A DNA stretch of 64,000 nucleotides from Botryosphaeria dothidea (GCA_011503125.2 WWBZ02000007.1:744001-808000); one strand, 5' to 3'. Positions 30,856 to 41,502 are shown, counted from the first letter of the stretch. Notes: a model not told the origin generated them from the letters alone. Translations and numbers: made by a program.

Positions 30856-32409
30856 TCATGCAACGAAGCTGACAGGAGCACTAGCGGACGCATGGGGACC
30901 TGAAGAACGTGTAACATCAATGACAGGGGGGTTCGGCCCCACCGGCAGCGGAGACACGAAAGATGATGTGGGAAGGCGCGGAGACGAGACGCTGACATCA
31001 GTTGGAACGGAAAGAGACACAGGGCCGCTTTCCAGGGAAATGGGCTCAATCGAAACCACGGCAGCGCTGACGAGAGCAGCGAGGCCAGAAGAGCTGACTC
31101 TGGCTGAGCTCACGTCTACAATACGCAAACTTGAGAGAACCGATTCCGGAGTCTCCAATGAAGGAGTCTCCAATGCGAGATCCGAGGAGGCGGAGGAGTT
31201 GAGGTCAATGACTGGCGGGTTTGGAGGAATCGGGCTGGGCGTCTTGAGCTTTATGGAGGAAATTGAGAATGGTGTAGGTTTGAAAGGTGGAGGCAAGAGA
31301 GGCGTTGGAATCGGCACAAAATGAGGGATGTAGGAGGGGGGTGACACTTGGCCTATCGATGGTCCAAGAGGCTGAACGCTTTGAGCCACGGGCTGGGTAG
31401 GGATGGCCGACGTTGGCCATACAGTGAGGAGGGGCGCGGGCAGCCAGTAGTAGGTTTCGTAAAAAGGGATCGAGGACCACACGGGAAATGCCGGACTAGG
31501 AAGGGGCTGTGCCGATGGGGATATCTGTACAGCAGATGATGATAACGAGGAAGCCTGTGCCGGGGCGGCCTGCACCGGTGAATCGCACGATCCGAATCCA
31601 GACAAGCAGCCATAGCCACAGAATGCGGTTTCATTCCCGCAAAAGCCGAAGCGAGAGCAGCAGCGACCCCAAGTCGGGTCAGCCTGTGGGCATTCTTTGA
31701 GTGGAATATCGGGCCATGCGGAACCACAAAGCGCATTGGTTCGTTCTGGCTGGGAAGAAATGAGGGTGCTCGTGGGAGTGACATCAGCAGCCTCGGACGA
31801 CTCGGTAGAAGTATTTGAAGCTTCCACAGACTCAAACACCGACGCAATTTCTGTAGACGCTGACTCGGATTCAGCTGTAGAAGATTCAGAAGAAAGTTCC
31901 TCGGAAGTAGCGCCACTGAGTGACAGTTGCGCGGTCAGATTTGCGAATGGAATGGGAGAAACAGATAACGAAGTGGCTGCAGGTCCTGGAGAGAATGACA
32001 CTGGCACTGAAGCCGAAATCGGAAGTGCGCCATTGATCTTTGCTGCGTAACATCGTCCAGATGGTGCTGGTGGCGCTTGAGAAAGGGGAACAGCAGTCAG
32101 AAGTGTGCATGGGTTGGCCTGGGCAGGATCCCAAAGGGCGACCTCGCAAGTCTGACCGAAGCTGTCACACAAGGTCATACAGGCATCGATGTCCTTGATA
32201 TCTGTTGCCAAGTGTGTTGTGACATACGGTGCTAGGGCATTCTGATTGACCTGCTCGCACAGAAGTGTGTAGGTGCTATTGCCAATAGTACGAGGTCCAG
32301 AGCCGGGCGAGAATGAGCTGGACGGAAGCGAAGACGGTTGCTGTCCATGAGAAGCTCGTATGAAGAGCAGGATGATGAGGGGGAAGGTGGAAGTAGTCTT
32401 GAGGAGCAT
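30856..32409 (-). CDS. Secreted protein with apple-like domain and chitin-binding CBM18
   Basis: 517 residues if started at MLLKTTSTFPLIILLF (an upstream in-frame Met adds 9); this start gives a clean signal peptide of about 22 residues. Residues about 48-122 form a Cys-rich PAN/apple-like module (LLCEQVNQN to GRCYAAKI). A Ser/Thr-rich spacer follows. Residues about 227-277 are a hevein-type chitin-binding domain with its typical CCSRFGFCG core and eight cysteines. The remainder is a long Pro/Ser-rich tail, probably O-glycosylated. CBM18 binds chitin, so a cell-wall role or masking of chitin from plant chitinases is plausible. No catalytic domain, transmembrane segment or GPI signal is visible. 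It is the first gene next to the repeat block. Confidence 0.8.
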   Translation of the reverse strand: MLLKTTSTFPLIILLFIRASHGQQPSSLPSSSFSPGSGPRTIGNSTYTLLCEQVNQNALAPYVTTHLATDIKDIDACMTLCDSFGQTCEVALWDPAQANPCTLLTAVPLSQAPPAPSGRCYAAKINGALPISASVPVSFSPGPAATSLSVSPIPFANLTAQLSLSGATSEELSSESSTAESESASTEIASVFESVEASNTSTESSEAADVTPTSTLISSQPERTNALCGSAWPDIPLKECPQADPTWGRCCSRFGFCGNETAFCGYGCLSGFGSCDSPVQAAPAQASSLSSSAVQISPSAQPLPSPAFPVWSSIPFYETYYWLPAPLLTVWPTSAIPTQPVAQSVQPLGPSIGQVSPPSYIPHFVPIPTPLLPPPFKPTPFSISSIKLKTPSPIPPNPPVIDLNSSASSDLALETPSLETPESVLSSLRIVDVSSARVSSSGLAALVSAAVVSIEPISLESGPVSLSVPTDVSVSSPRLPTSSFVSPLPVGPNPPVIDVTRSSGPHASASAPVSFVA

Positions 32410-33197
32410 TGCTAATTCAGAGTCTCTACAGACCACAACGAAGTTCGGGGATGCGGGCGGACACGGACAGTTGTGCAGAAAGCGTTATATAGAGTAGCGA
32501 AATGAAGGAATGAATAGCAAAATCGGATAACAGACGATGAGAGAGGATTGACATGCATTCGAGAATGCTACTTAGTGAAGAATTTAGACCTTTGCAGCAA
32601 AGAAACTGCATCAAGGACCCTACGCGAATGTCAAGTTGCGGGATTAATTCCGAACAATGAGAGAACGTAGAACAAGGGAGTTCGTGGAAAATGCTGGGAA
32701 CTTACCGATGTGGAATTTCATTTAAGGAATGCCTAATTCGTAACAACGTGCAGATGGCCGAGGACTATTTGAGGCACACGAGGCTTAGTGCAATCCAGTC
32801 AAATGGGCACGTTTTTGCTCTATCCCATAGACAACTTGCAGGCGAGTCTTCCCTCCTTGCAGAGGGTGAAGGGGCCGGATGCTTGTACTGAAGGTCTCGC
32901 CTGGGTACAGAGGCTTGGCGACTCGGCCTTTGGGTCCTCCAAGTTGCGATCGAGCCGTTTCGAAGAAAAATGTTTATGTATAAGACTGAGGCAGGGAGAA
33001 AGGGACGAGGTGACGTAAGGGAGTGATCGGAGGTCGGGCCGTCGGGTGCGGGAGAAGCTCGGCAAGTGGAGGAAGAGGCCCGTGAGCATAAATATTTGCA
33101 CACTACCCACGCGCTCCGAACGAGGCGTCGAGATTCTCTGCGTCCATCATGGCCGTCTTGTCTTAATGGCTGCAAGGAGGGCGCTCTTCCAGCACAG
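32410..33197. other. Intergenic, shared upstream region of CBM18 gene and tRNA-Leu
   Basis: Contains the promoter of the minus-strand CBM18 gene and the upstream flank of the tRNA. Only overlapping short frames on both strands; nothing recognised. Confidence 0.6.
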
Positions 33198-33362
33198 GGG
33201 AAGATGGCCGAGCGGTTATGGCGTAAGTTACGCTGCGATCCGCGTTCCACCTCAACACCATCTAACAGCATCACAGGCTAGTTTCAGGTCTTCTGAAAAG
33301 AGTCCCGAAGACAGGGTTTACTAGTTGGGAAACCTTCGTGGGTTCGAGTCCCACTCTTCTCA
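33198..33362 (+). tRNA. tRNA-Leu(CAG) with two introns
   Basis: Exons 33198-33222, 33277-33288 and 33319-33362 give an 81-nt class II tRNA. The acceptor GGGAAGA/TCTTCTC has one G-U pair, the D stem is GCC/GGC, the anticodon stem CTAGT/ACTAG is perfect, and the anticodon is CAG at 33285-33287. A long variable arm follows, then T-arm GTGGG/CCCAC and discriminator A. Intron 2 (33289-33318, 30 nt) is at the canonical 37/38 site and contains CTG able to pair with the anticodon. Intron 1 (33223-33276, 54 nt) lies after base 25 and looks spliceosomal. The A-box (TGGCCGAGCGG) and B-box (GGTTCGAGTCC) are intact, and T7 at 33371-33377 terminates transcription. Confidence 0.88.
33223..33276 (+). other. 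Spliceosomal-type intron inside the tRNA-Leu gene
   Basis: Begins GTAAGT, contains CTAAC (33262-33266) 10 nt before the end and finishes CACAG, the same signals as the mRNA introns in this window. It separates base 25 from base 26. With it present the D stem and anticodon stem cannot be contiguous; without it the cloverleaf is perfect. Confidence 0.75.
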
Positions 33363-35086
33363 TCATGATCTTTTTTTGGTCTTGTATCCTCCATGCTGGT
33401 GGACCGTTCGTTTTGTTGATGTCAGCCGGACGATGCTGGACTCGTGGAAGGCTCCGCTGCGGATCTTGCCGGCCTTGGCACTTCGGCAGCGCCGTTTTAT
33501 GATACAGAAATTCTTCATGCTTGAGCGATGTTGCAGTCAGTCGTTGGAATGGAAGATGACAACAACGTCATGTCGTAGATGCCCTTCCATGAAACTGGTC
33601 CTGTTGCCCACGGACGGACAAAGCCTGTGAAGAGTCCGTGTCGAGTGGTCTTCGTGTTTCCGCCAAGGGATAAGGAGCACAGCTCGTTGCAGCATGCTGC
33701 AAAGTGTGGAAATGCCCCCTCTGCAAAGCCGGCAGCCTTCCTACACTTATCAGCCATGAATCGGTCCTCTTGCTTTAATTGTTCGAGTGTACTTCGCTGT
33801 TCGATACAGGAGCGTATGAATAGCTTTTGAAATGCCTCAGAATTTCGTCCGGGGGGAATTCGAGCCTCGAAAGACCAAGTGACACCTACCAAGCTTCGTA
33901 CAGCCCCTTGAGTTGAGGGCTGAGAAGAAAGAATAGGCGACAGCTAGCCGAATGTTCAGACGTCACAAGTTTTCAGTGCGCCTTGAGACTACAGTGCCAA
34001 GGTGAAACAGACGGAGGGCAAGCATGATTAGTGAGCTGCTGAGCTTTGCGTGCGGAATATGAGCCTGGATTTCGTCGCGAACGGCATGGTTCGATTAAAC
34101 AGTGTCAGTTGTGTGGCAGCAGTCGGTCTGAGGAAGTCCGAAACGCGGTCAGGGAGGCTGAGCCGGGCGGCATTTGCGGACATGGGTGTAGACGGCAGAT
34201 CAGAGGCCGGAGAACATGAAAGCTTAGATGCAATGGCGGGAAAAGTCCAGAAAGAAAGCGGTGATAGAAGAAAGTGGTTGGATGCCGGTGTCTAAACACA
34301 CCGACTGCGGGGCTAATGAAAGCTTGAAAGTTTGCTGATCCGCTTGAATTGAGATAGGCAAGGCGTGCACAGGGTTCCCGCAGTCGGGGCAAACCCTTCC
34401 CCTGTCACGACGGCGGGATGCCGGAGAGATGCAGAGGTTGAGTTTGTTATGCACTCTAGCTTTGCTGGCTGGGGACCCATCTAGTAGAAACGGATAGGCG
34501 TCCGGCGATAAGGATAAGAACACGTACGCTTGGCTGCACGGGGCACACTTTGGGAGAGGCGGCAGGGCTGAAGGCGTTAGTTGACGAATGCCGACCCATC
34601 GCAATTTGGACGTCTGCTGTGCAACCGCGCGGCTTAGCGGGGTTCGGGCGGGTCAAGGTGCCTTGCGGACGCGGTGGAGTGCGAGGGGAGTAGGCGGCAG
34701 GTGGGTGGTTGGCGGGCAGCACTCGTGGCAGCGCGGCGGGCAGCTATCGGCGCGGTTGACAAGCAAATCGTGATGAAACGCGTCGTGAAACGGCCACTGG
34801 AGAGATTTGGGGGGTGGCTGGCCATGGCCACGACTTGGAGGCGGGAGTTGCCCTGTCACTCCGCCCGCACGCCCGCGACGATCATCCATGACGCGTAGCG
34901 TACACGTGACCGGGGGCTGAGCAGCCTGCGCACATAAGGAAGCCGCCAGCAGCCTGCACTCTTCTCTCTGTCTGTTCCGTCACTCCACGCATCGAAACAC
35001 TGAACCTGCCTCTCGCACTCTGCATTTTCTTTGTGCTCACATATTGATTCTCCCCCCTCCGTGACCCCGCTGTCCCTGGGCTCATC
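33363..35086. other. Intergenic; promoter of the PPVY membrane-protein gene at the right end
   Basis: No open frame here has recognisable domains. About 34930-35080 is rich in CT tracts (CTTCTCTCTGTCTG), typical of fungal 5' UTRs just ahead of the start codon at 35087. Confidence 0.6.
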
Positions 35087-36265
35087 ATGAAGTCCTACTC
35101 GCTTGGCCTCTGCGCCGCCCTGGCTTTCGCCGCACCTTCCGCCGCCTTCCTGATTCCCTCCACCGCCGACGGCGTGGTTCCCGATCGTGAATTCAACCTC
35201 GTCGACACCACCTCGCAGTTGCTCACTCTCGACTGCCCCGGCTGCCCTTTTGCCGGCTCATCCGAAGAGGATTTGGTGTGGGTGCAAGGGATTGAGAACT
35301 CATTGGTATGTCCATATTCGGTCGCCTGCTTGAAACATGCATCCACCTGCTAACACAACACCCAGCTACTGAACTTTTCGGTCGTTGATGGCCACAACAT
35401 TGAATTGAACGGCGTCAGGCTGTACCCGCCATCTTTCGACACCATCCCTCAGCCTATCCCTGTCTATCAGGTCCGCGCCGACATCCCGTTGACCGACATC
35501 CGCGCCAACATCGGCAAGTACACTGACAAGCCTCTACGAATCTCCGCCTATGCCCTGGAAATCGACCCCTCCGTCACCGGCTCTGCCGGCGATGAGCTCA
35601 TTCCCATGACTCTGCAACTCTCGTCCCTCGAGGCTCACCGCATCGGCGTCCCTGCTCTCTCGGTCAAGCTTATTAAGCACCCCGAGGGCGACATTTCTAT
35701 CATGCCCATCACCACTGCCGCCCCCATCTACGGAACCAAGCCGCAGAAGGATGACAAGGAGTGCGAGAGCTGGCCGGTGCTCTGCAAGTGGCGTGCTATG
35801 ATCTCCGACCGCATCCAGAGCATGAAGGGTGGCCTGAACAAGATCAAGGGTGGATGCACGAAGGGTCGCCCTCACGCTGCCGGCAAGCCTGAGGAGCAGG
35901 AGGAGCGCCCCAACCACCTTCCCGGCCATCGCCGCCCGCACCATGGTCCTCACGGAATCATGCGCCACCATCGCAGCGGTCCTTTTGCTCGCTTCCTCGC
36001 CACTATTGGCCGCATCATGGTCCCCATCGTCATTGGTATCTCCATCGGAGCCTTTACCTATGCCATGGGTTGGCTCCTGGGCTGCGTCATCGCTTACGCC
36101 TGGGTCAAGTACAACCAGAGGCGTGGAAACGGCTACGCAGCTGTTGCGGCCGACGAAGAGGATGCTGTGGTCAAGGAAGACATCCCGGACGAGGCGCCCC
36201 CGGTCTACACCGAGAAGGAGGTCGTCGCCGAGGAGGAGGAGGGCATTGAGGACCGACAACTGTAG
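35087..36265 (+). CDS. Fungal single-pass endomembrane protein with PPVY tail
   Basis: Two exons, 35087-35305 and 36265-ending 35366-36265, with a 60-nt intron (GTATGT...CTAAC...CCCAG); 372 residues. There is a signal peptide (MKSYSLGLCAALAFAAPSAA). The lumenal region has a Cys pair, LDCPGCPF (around residues 49-56), and a beta-rich segment. A His/Arg-rich linker leads to a hydrophobic segment at about 283-318 and an acidic cytosolic tail with the WW-domain ligand PPVY at 351-354. Lumenal N-terminus and cytosolic tail are inferred. It resembles a conserved ascomycete family of unknown function (possibly the one catalogued as DUF7728; from memory and unverified). The PPVY suggests contact with a Rsp5/Nedd4-type ubiquitin ligase. 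Confidence 0.8.
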
Positions 36266-37735
36266 ACGGTTACTCTCGAAACCAAGCAGGAAAAAATTTG
36301 GCTCTCATGGTATCATCGCGAATAAACCGGCTTAAGATGGAATGGATCAAATAATGCAACAGGCGTTCAGGACGGAATGGCGGGCGGCTTCTCTTTTGGA
36401 TGTCCAACAAATTATCTTCTTATTCATTGATGATTACATTCGCTCGTAGCTAGATTACCGTGTTTGGTGTTGATGAGCAGAATCGAATGGTATCTTTCAC
36501 GAGTCTTTTCGAATTTCTCGGTCTTGCCTACAAGCCAGCAAACGAAATCATCTCAATGCGGGTGCCGTGCATCAATAGATGGGCCGAATTACGTCAAAGG
36601 AGAGCAAGGCGTGCAGCGGGACACAATGACGGCGCTGTTTGGACAAGACCTTGGCGGCCAAGATTGGCATAACTTTCGGACGTTTGCAGATGCAGGGTCT
36701 ACAGTTGGTGATACTCAGGAGCAAGAGATTAAAGGCCGGCAGCCCACAGAAACGATGTATATATAGCGACAAGATTTGCGAAAGGCAGAGCATGTCGTTA
36801 GTAGGATCGCCGCGGAACGAGCAACAGCCAGGGAGGGCAAGCGTGTTGGGCGGAGGTGTGCGAGCACGCTCCAGCGGGTGCGACGGGCGCGGGTGCGCAG
36901 TGGGTCTGGCTCAGGCACGTCAGCCTGGGCGTTCCCCACGCCTGCCGGTGGCGCCTGAGCTTAATTCCGCCATCCTCACTCTTCTGCGCTGCGAGCATGC
37001 GCCCTTTGTCTTCTCCGTCGTCAAGCAGCGTGTTCTTTATTGTGACTACGCCTGCAGAGTAGAAGCATGTCCGGATGAATGCTTCCACTCCCCACGCCGT
37101 TTGAAGGCCAGAATATCTTGCAAGAGTTCGGAAAACCCGAGTGCCGTGACGTTTCCGTCCGCACGAATACTTCCACTTGGATGGCGTGAGCCTGCTTGGT
37201 CCTGACGCATTCGCCTGAGTTGCTATGGCATGTATTGACATGCAGTCACGTCCGGACGACATCTCAGATAACTCTGAGTGGCCTTGCGGGGCGTTATATT
37301 TGTCAAAAGCGACAACGCCATTCAACAATCCGCTCAATAGTTGAGCTCTAGGGCTGCTGAATGAGGAGGATCATCGGCTTCGAATATGTCGAAGATCCGC
37401 ATTTCAGACTGATAATGAGTATGGAAGGTGTTGCAGTGGTCTTGGTAGTCGATGGCGGCACGAGCTTGGTGGAACCAGCCCAGGCAAAGGAAGAGACGCA
37501 GCGCTACTGCCTTGTCTCATTGGTGCAAGGTGAGGTCTGGCTATTGTAGCTCTTGCAGCTATTGTTCCTGCCTGGAAGTGGAGCGCCCACAATGGCTTGG
37601 CGAAGCTATTGTTTATAATCTCAACGCCGCTTGCAGCACCGCCTCTTTCTTTCTTTCTTCTACAACGAACTTTCTTTATTCCTAGCCCGCCCTCTTTTCT
37701 CTAATTCTACCTACACGCGCACGCACACACACACA
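36266..37735. other. Intergenic
   Basis: Downstream of the PPVY gene and upstream of the coiled-coil gene. Overlapping short frames only. The last 60 bases carry CT and CA tracts (ACACACACACA) right before the next start codon, as in a 5' UTR. Confidence 0.6.
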
Positions 37736-39649
37736 ATGTCCAACACCGATCCTCACACTGAGGAGGCCCTGCGACTTCAAGTCGACGACCTTAAAGCTGA
37801 GCTCAGAAGGGTCAAGAGGCTGCAGGACCGCAGCAACCAGCGCTGCCAAAACACCGAAGACACTCTCGAGAAGAGCCAAGAAAACTACAACAGAAGCGTT
37901 CTCCAGCTCCAGGAGGTGCAGGCCTCCAACGCTAAGCTTACTAAGGAGCGCAACGCGCTCGAGAAACAGTTGCTGGCTGAGCGCAAGGATAGTCAGTCTC
38001 AGCTGGAAGAGCGAACTGCTGAGCTCAACCACGCCAAGGCGGCGGCGCTCAACGCCGAAGCCAAGCTCAAGAAGATCAAGGACCAGGAGAGCACCTCCGG
38101 GAGCGTCTACTCTCTGCTCAGCGCGTGCCAGCGCGCCCTCGACGTTGAGCAGACCGATTCAAAGGATAAGGAAGCCATAATCACAACCCTGAGGGCTAAG
38201 GAGAACTCGTTTAACGAGAATTTCACTAAGTTGGTGGCCGATACCAACGTCATACGGGCGAGCCTTCCGGAGAACACCATGGCGCCTCCTCCTGCCCCCT
38301 CCACCGCGCCCTCCGAGCGCACTCTCGCTGACGAGCTTGACGAACTCGACGACAGCGAGGATGAATCCAGCCCCGTCACCTCTCCCGCCATCCCTCACCC
38401 TTCTTCACCTCCGACCGACCTCACCACGACCGATAATGGCCCCTCAGCTACCGGTTCTACCGGCAGGGACACCGATGACAGCCTCAGTGCTACTGGTGTC
38501 ACCGTCCAATCCATTAAGTCGTTGCTTGCCAAGGCCGCGGAGAAGGGCCAGGACGCATCCGCCATCGACACCAATCCCGCCCTCAGCGATTTTGTCCAGA
38601 AGTTGCTCGCCCAGACACGAAGTGAGTGTGAGCAGAAGGTTCGCAGTGAGTACGAGGGTGCCTTCCGCCTTGTCGAACCCCCTTACGGCGAGCCAGACTT
38701 TCGTGAGGGCCGCTGGGACCCGGTCTTCGACGGCAACCGCAAGGTGATGCAAGACTCCATCGGCGACATTCCAAATCACCTGAAGAAGATGTGGGGCGCG
38801 CCACCGCAGGATCATATGCACCCAGACATTGATAAGAAATGGGCGACTGAGAAATATCTTCAGGCGGGCCCCTACGATGCGAAGCAGGCGATCGCCATGT
38901 TTCCTGCCGAGCGTCAGAAGCGTCTGGAGCTGTTCTGGGAGAACAAGAAGCTGGCCTCACAAATCGACCAAAAGACCAGGGAGAACGCGGACCTTGCCTC
39001 TCAAGTTGACCAGAAGAGCAAGGAGAACGCGGAGCTGACGGGTGAGGTCAAGCAGAAGGTCAACGAACTCAAGGGGGTCTTTGAGAGGCAGCAAAAGCAT
39101 ACCGACGAGGACGACATGATCATCGCGAACGCCAGGAAGCAGGCCCAGGATGCCATCGCCCAGCTCGATCAGAAACACAAGGAAATCCAGGCGATGAAGG
39201 AGGCCAGCACCACGCCTAAGCCGCCACAGATGTCGAGCACTGGAACCGCCACCACTCCGCCGCAGACGTCGAGCAGGGGCACCACCACCTTCTTCGTCGA
39301 GAAGGACCCCTGCAGCCGCCTGCACGTCTTCATCCGGCCCTTTATCCTCTTCCTGATCACCGCCATCGCGCTCTTCTGGCACGCCGGATACTCCGAGTCG
39401 GAGCGTCGCCTGTGGATTGAGGCCAACGAGGGCGCTCGTCTTTCTACTCTCGGTCACATTGGTTACGGCGGCAGGTACATCTCGGAGCTGGCTACCAGCA
39501 CGCCGCGCACGCTTTACGTCGGAGGCGCCAACTTTGGCTACAGTACCACCACCTGGGAGCACCCTTGGCTGCGTCTCGGTTCCAACGTCGCCTCGCAGGT
39601 CCTGGCCGGTGTAGGGGTCGTCCTTGGCATCATGCTCGGTCTGCGTTAA
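37736..39649 (+). CDS. Coiled-coil protein with C-terminal membrane anchor, unknown function
   Basis: Single exon, 637 residues, started at MSNTDPHTEEALRLQ. The open frame reaches 35 codons further upstream, but those encode 5'-UTR-like sequence, and AAACACA context precedes this ATG. Residues about 10-130 and 430-520 are heptad-rich coiled coils, the second with near-repeats (QIDQKTRENADLASQ, QVDQKSKENAELTGE). Between them is a Pro/Ser/Asp-rich disordered segment and a conserved-looking patch (EPDFREGRWDPVF). Hydrophobic segments lie at about 532-550 (FILFLITAIALFW) and 618-637 (GVGVVLGIMLGL). This fits a tethering or nuclear-envelope/ER protein, but I do not recognise the family. Confidence 0.75.
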   Translation: MSNTDPHTEEALRLQVDDLKAELRRVKRLQDRSNQRCQNTEDTLEKSQENYNRSVLQLQEVQASNAKLTKERNALEKQLLAERKDSQSQLEERTAELNHAKAAALNAEAKLKKIKDQESTSGSVYSLLSACQRALDVEQTDSKDKEAIITTLRAKENSFNENFTKLVADTNVIRASLPENTMAPPPAPSTAPSERTLADELDELDDSEDESSPVTSPAIPHPSSPPTDLTTTDNGPSATGSTGRDTDDSLSATGVTVQSIKSLLAKAAEKGQDASAIDTNPALSDFVQKLLAQTRSECEQKVRSEYEGAFRLVEPPYGEPDFREGRWDPVFDGNRKVMQDSIGDIPNHLKKMWGAPPQDHMHPDIDKKWATEKYLQAGPYDAKQAIAMFPAERQKRLELFWENKKLASQIDQKTRENADLASQVDQKSKENAELTGEVKQKVNELKGVFERQQKHTDEDDMIIANARKQAQDAIAQLDQKHKEIQAMKEASTTPKPPQMSSTGTATTPPQTSSRGTTTFFVEKDPCSRLHVFIRPFILFLITAIALFWHAGYSESERRLWIEANEGARLSTLGHIGYGGRYISELATSTPRTLYVGGANFGYSTTTWEHPWLRLGSNVASQVLAGVGVVLGIMLGLR

Positions 39650-40218
39650 GTAGGAGCTCGATACTCTGAGGGTTGGTACGATTGACTTTCTTTTCCTTTT
39701 TACGAATGGTGTCTTTTAATTTTTCTTTCGAAAAGTCGTGGATTTTTGCAATATGGGTTACCTGATCTGAGTGCCAAAAGGACATCTTGGGGGAGCTCGG
39801 GGGAGATGTCATGCTTGGTTTGCCTTCTGCTGGTTTCTTATCCTCAAGCCGTCGACTCTGATAGCCTTGGATACCGGCAGGATACCAGCTTTATTAGAGA
39901 GTACTTGTGATTATGATTGCGATAGCTGTCGTTGCGGTCATCACGGCCGCCATTTCTGAATGCACATGCATCGTTCTTCCTGTCGATTCCTGATCCTCTA
40001 CTTTGCCTCTTTTGCATATGAAGCTGACATGTTCAATACTGACGCGTCTTCATAAACACACTTATCAAGCTTTCTCCAGGGACACTTAGCAACCAAGAGG
40101 CGGGGGTTTCAGGCTGAGGCCTCAAAAAACTGAAATTTCTAAGAGAGCGTAGAACACATCCAAAACCCAACTCATTCTATCTTACACAATTTTCTTCCCC
40201 TCTGAGCACCCAGCCCCT
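39650..40218. other. Convergent 3' region between coiled-coil gene and cyanide hydratase
   Basis: T-rich and A-rich 3'-UTR-like sequence of two genes pointing at each other; no open frame of note. Confidence 0.6.
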
Positions 40219-41502
40219 TCAGAGCTCAGCGTGCGCCTTCTTCTCCTCATCCTTCTTGACGCCCGCAACGCCGTTCTGTCCCCTCTTCGGGTCCCTGGGC
40301 GCATCAAGCGGCAGGTGCAAGTTCAGCCGCTCCCTCGTCGAGTACGTCGCGATGCCGCCGTCGGGATCGGCCTCGGTGACAAGTTCCTTCCTGCGGGTGT
40401 CGACCAGCAGCCTGATCAGGTCCGGGCGCATGTAGTGGCCGCCAAAGTCCGCGAGCACCTTGGTCAGGTGCGTCTCGTTGAGGTCGACGTCGACGAACAG
40501 GAGGCCGTCGAAGTCCTTGTCCGGCTTGGCCACGAGCGTGCCGTCGGGCTTGTAGATGCGGGCGTGCCCGTTGTACGTGCTGGGGTCCGTCTCGGGCTCG
40601 ACGCCCTCGGGCGTGTTCTTGCGGAGGCCCTCGACCGACAGGCGCTGGAAGGGCGCGAGCGTCCACGCGCCCGTCTCGATGGCGTAGGCGGGCGTGACGA
40701 GGTCGGAGGCCGGGTCCGCGACGTTGGTGGCCGGGTCGGGGTACTTGAGCGTCTCCTTGCCCGGGTAGATGGGCCACGCGGCGATGTGGATCTGCTCGCC
40801 CTGCGCGACGTTGAGGGACTTGAGGAAGGGGTTCATGTTCTCCCAGCAGTTGAGCTGGCCGAGGCGGCCGAGCTCGGTCTCGGCGACGGACATGAACTGC
40901 GTCGACGCGTCAGTGTCTTCGTTCTTGTGATGCGTTTGGTTGTGCTTACGGTGTCGCCGGCGCCGTCGCCGTAGACGAGCTTCTCGACGTGGGTCGGCTT
41001 GATCTTGCGGCGGTGGTTGAGGATGCTGCCGTCGGGCGAGATAAGGACCTGAGCGAGGTAGAGCGTGGCGTGGTCCAGCTCGGAGAAGCCCATCGAGACG
41101 TAGATCTGGTTGTCGCGGGCGGCGCGGCGGATGCGGCGCATCTCCTCGGAGTCGACGCGGAGCGAATTCTCACGGTACTTCTTGAGCATCGGGAGGGACT
41201 GCTGGTAGGTGACCTTCCACATCCAGTAGGGATAGCCGGGAATCCCTTGGGAAAGTCAATGGCACTGCGGGGATGAGAGAGGCGGGTGTTGGTGATGAAC
41301 TTACAGACTTCGGGGAAGGCAACCAGCTTGCATCCAGCCTGACCGGCTTCATTGATGAAGTTGATGGTCTTCTGAGTACCGCCCTCGAGATCGAACCAGC
41401 CGGGCTCGGAGGTAACCTGCATTCTGATCAGCATGCAAATGAATGGCTGTTTGAACATTCGGGGACCCGTACCGCGGCGGCCTTGTACTTGGTGATGGGC
41501 AT
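40219..41502 (-). CDS. Cyanide hydratase (nitrilase superfamily)
   Basis: Four exons: 41473-41502, 41305-41416, 40950-41245 and 40219-40896, giving 371 residues. It hydrates cyanide to formamide (EC 4.2.1.66), protecting against HCN from plants or the fungus's own metabolism. The nitrilase triad is Glu46 (FPEVW), Lys128 (HRRKIKPTH) and Cys163 ([10 protein letters not shown]), at the positions usual for fungal cyanide hydratases. [23 protein letters not shown] and the C-terminal extension are also typical, while nitrilases proper differ there. The protein should assemble into cytosolic helical oligomers. Intron 2 (41246-41304) needs the unusual acceptor AAG; the upstream GCAG would shift the frame. 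Nothing in the sequence shows how it is induced. Confidence 0.92.

Noticed and set aside
35534..36259. 241-codon minus-strand frame
   Set aside because: Shadow of the plus-strand PPVY membrane-protein gene, which has a signal peptide, intron signals and a membrane segment.
40231..40974. 247-codon plus-strand frame
   Set aside because: Shadow of cyanide hydratase; GC-rich third positions keep the antisense frame open.
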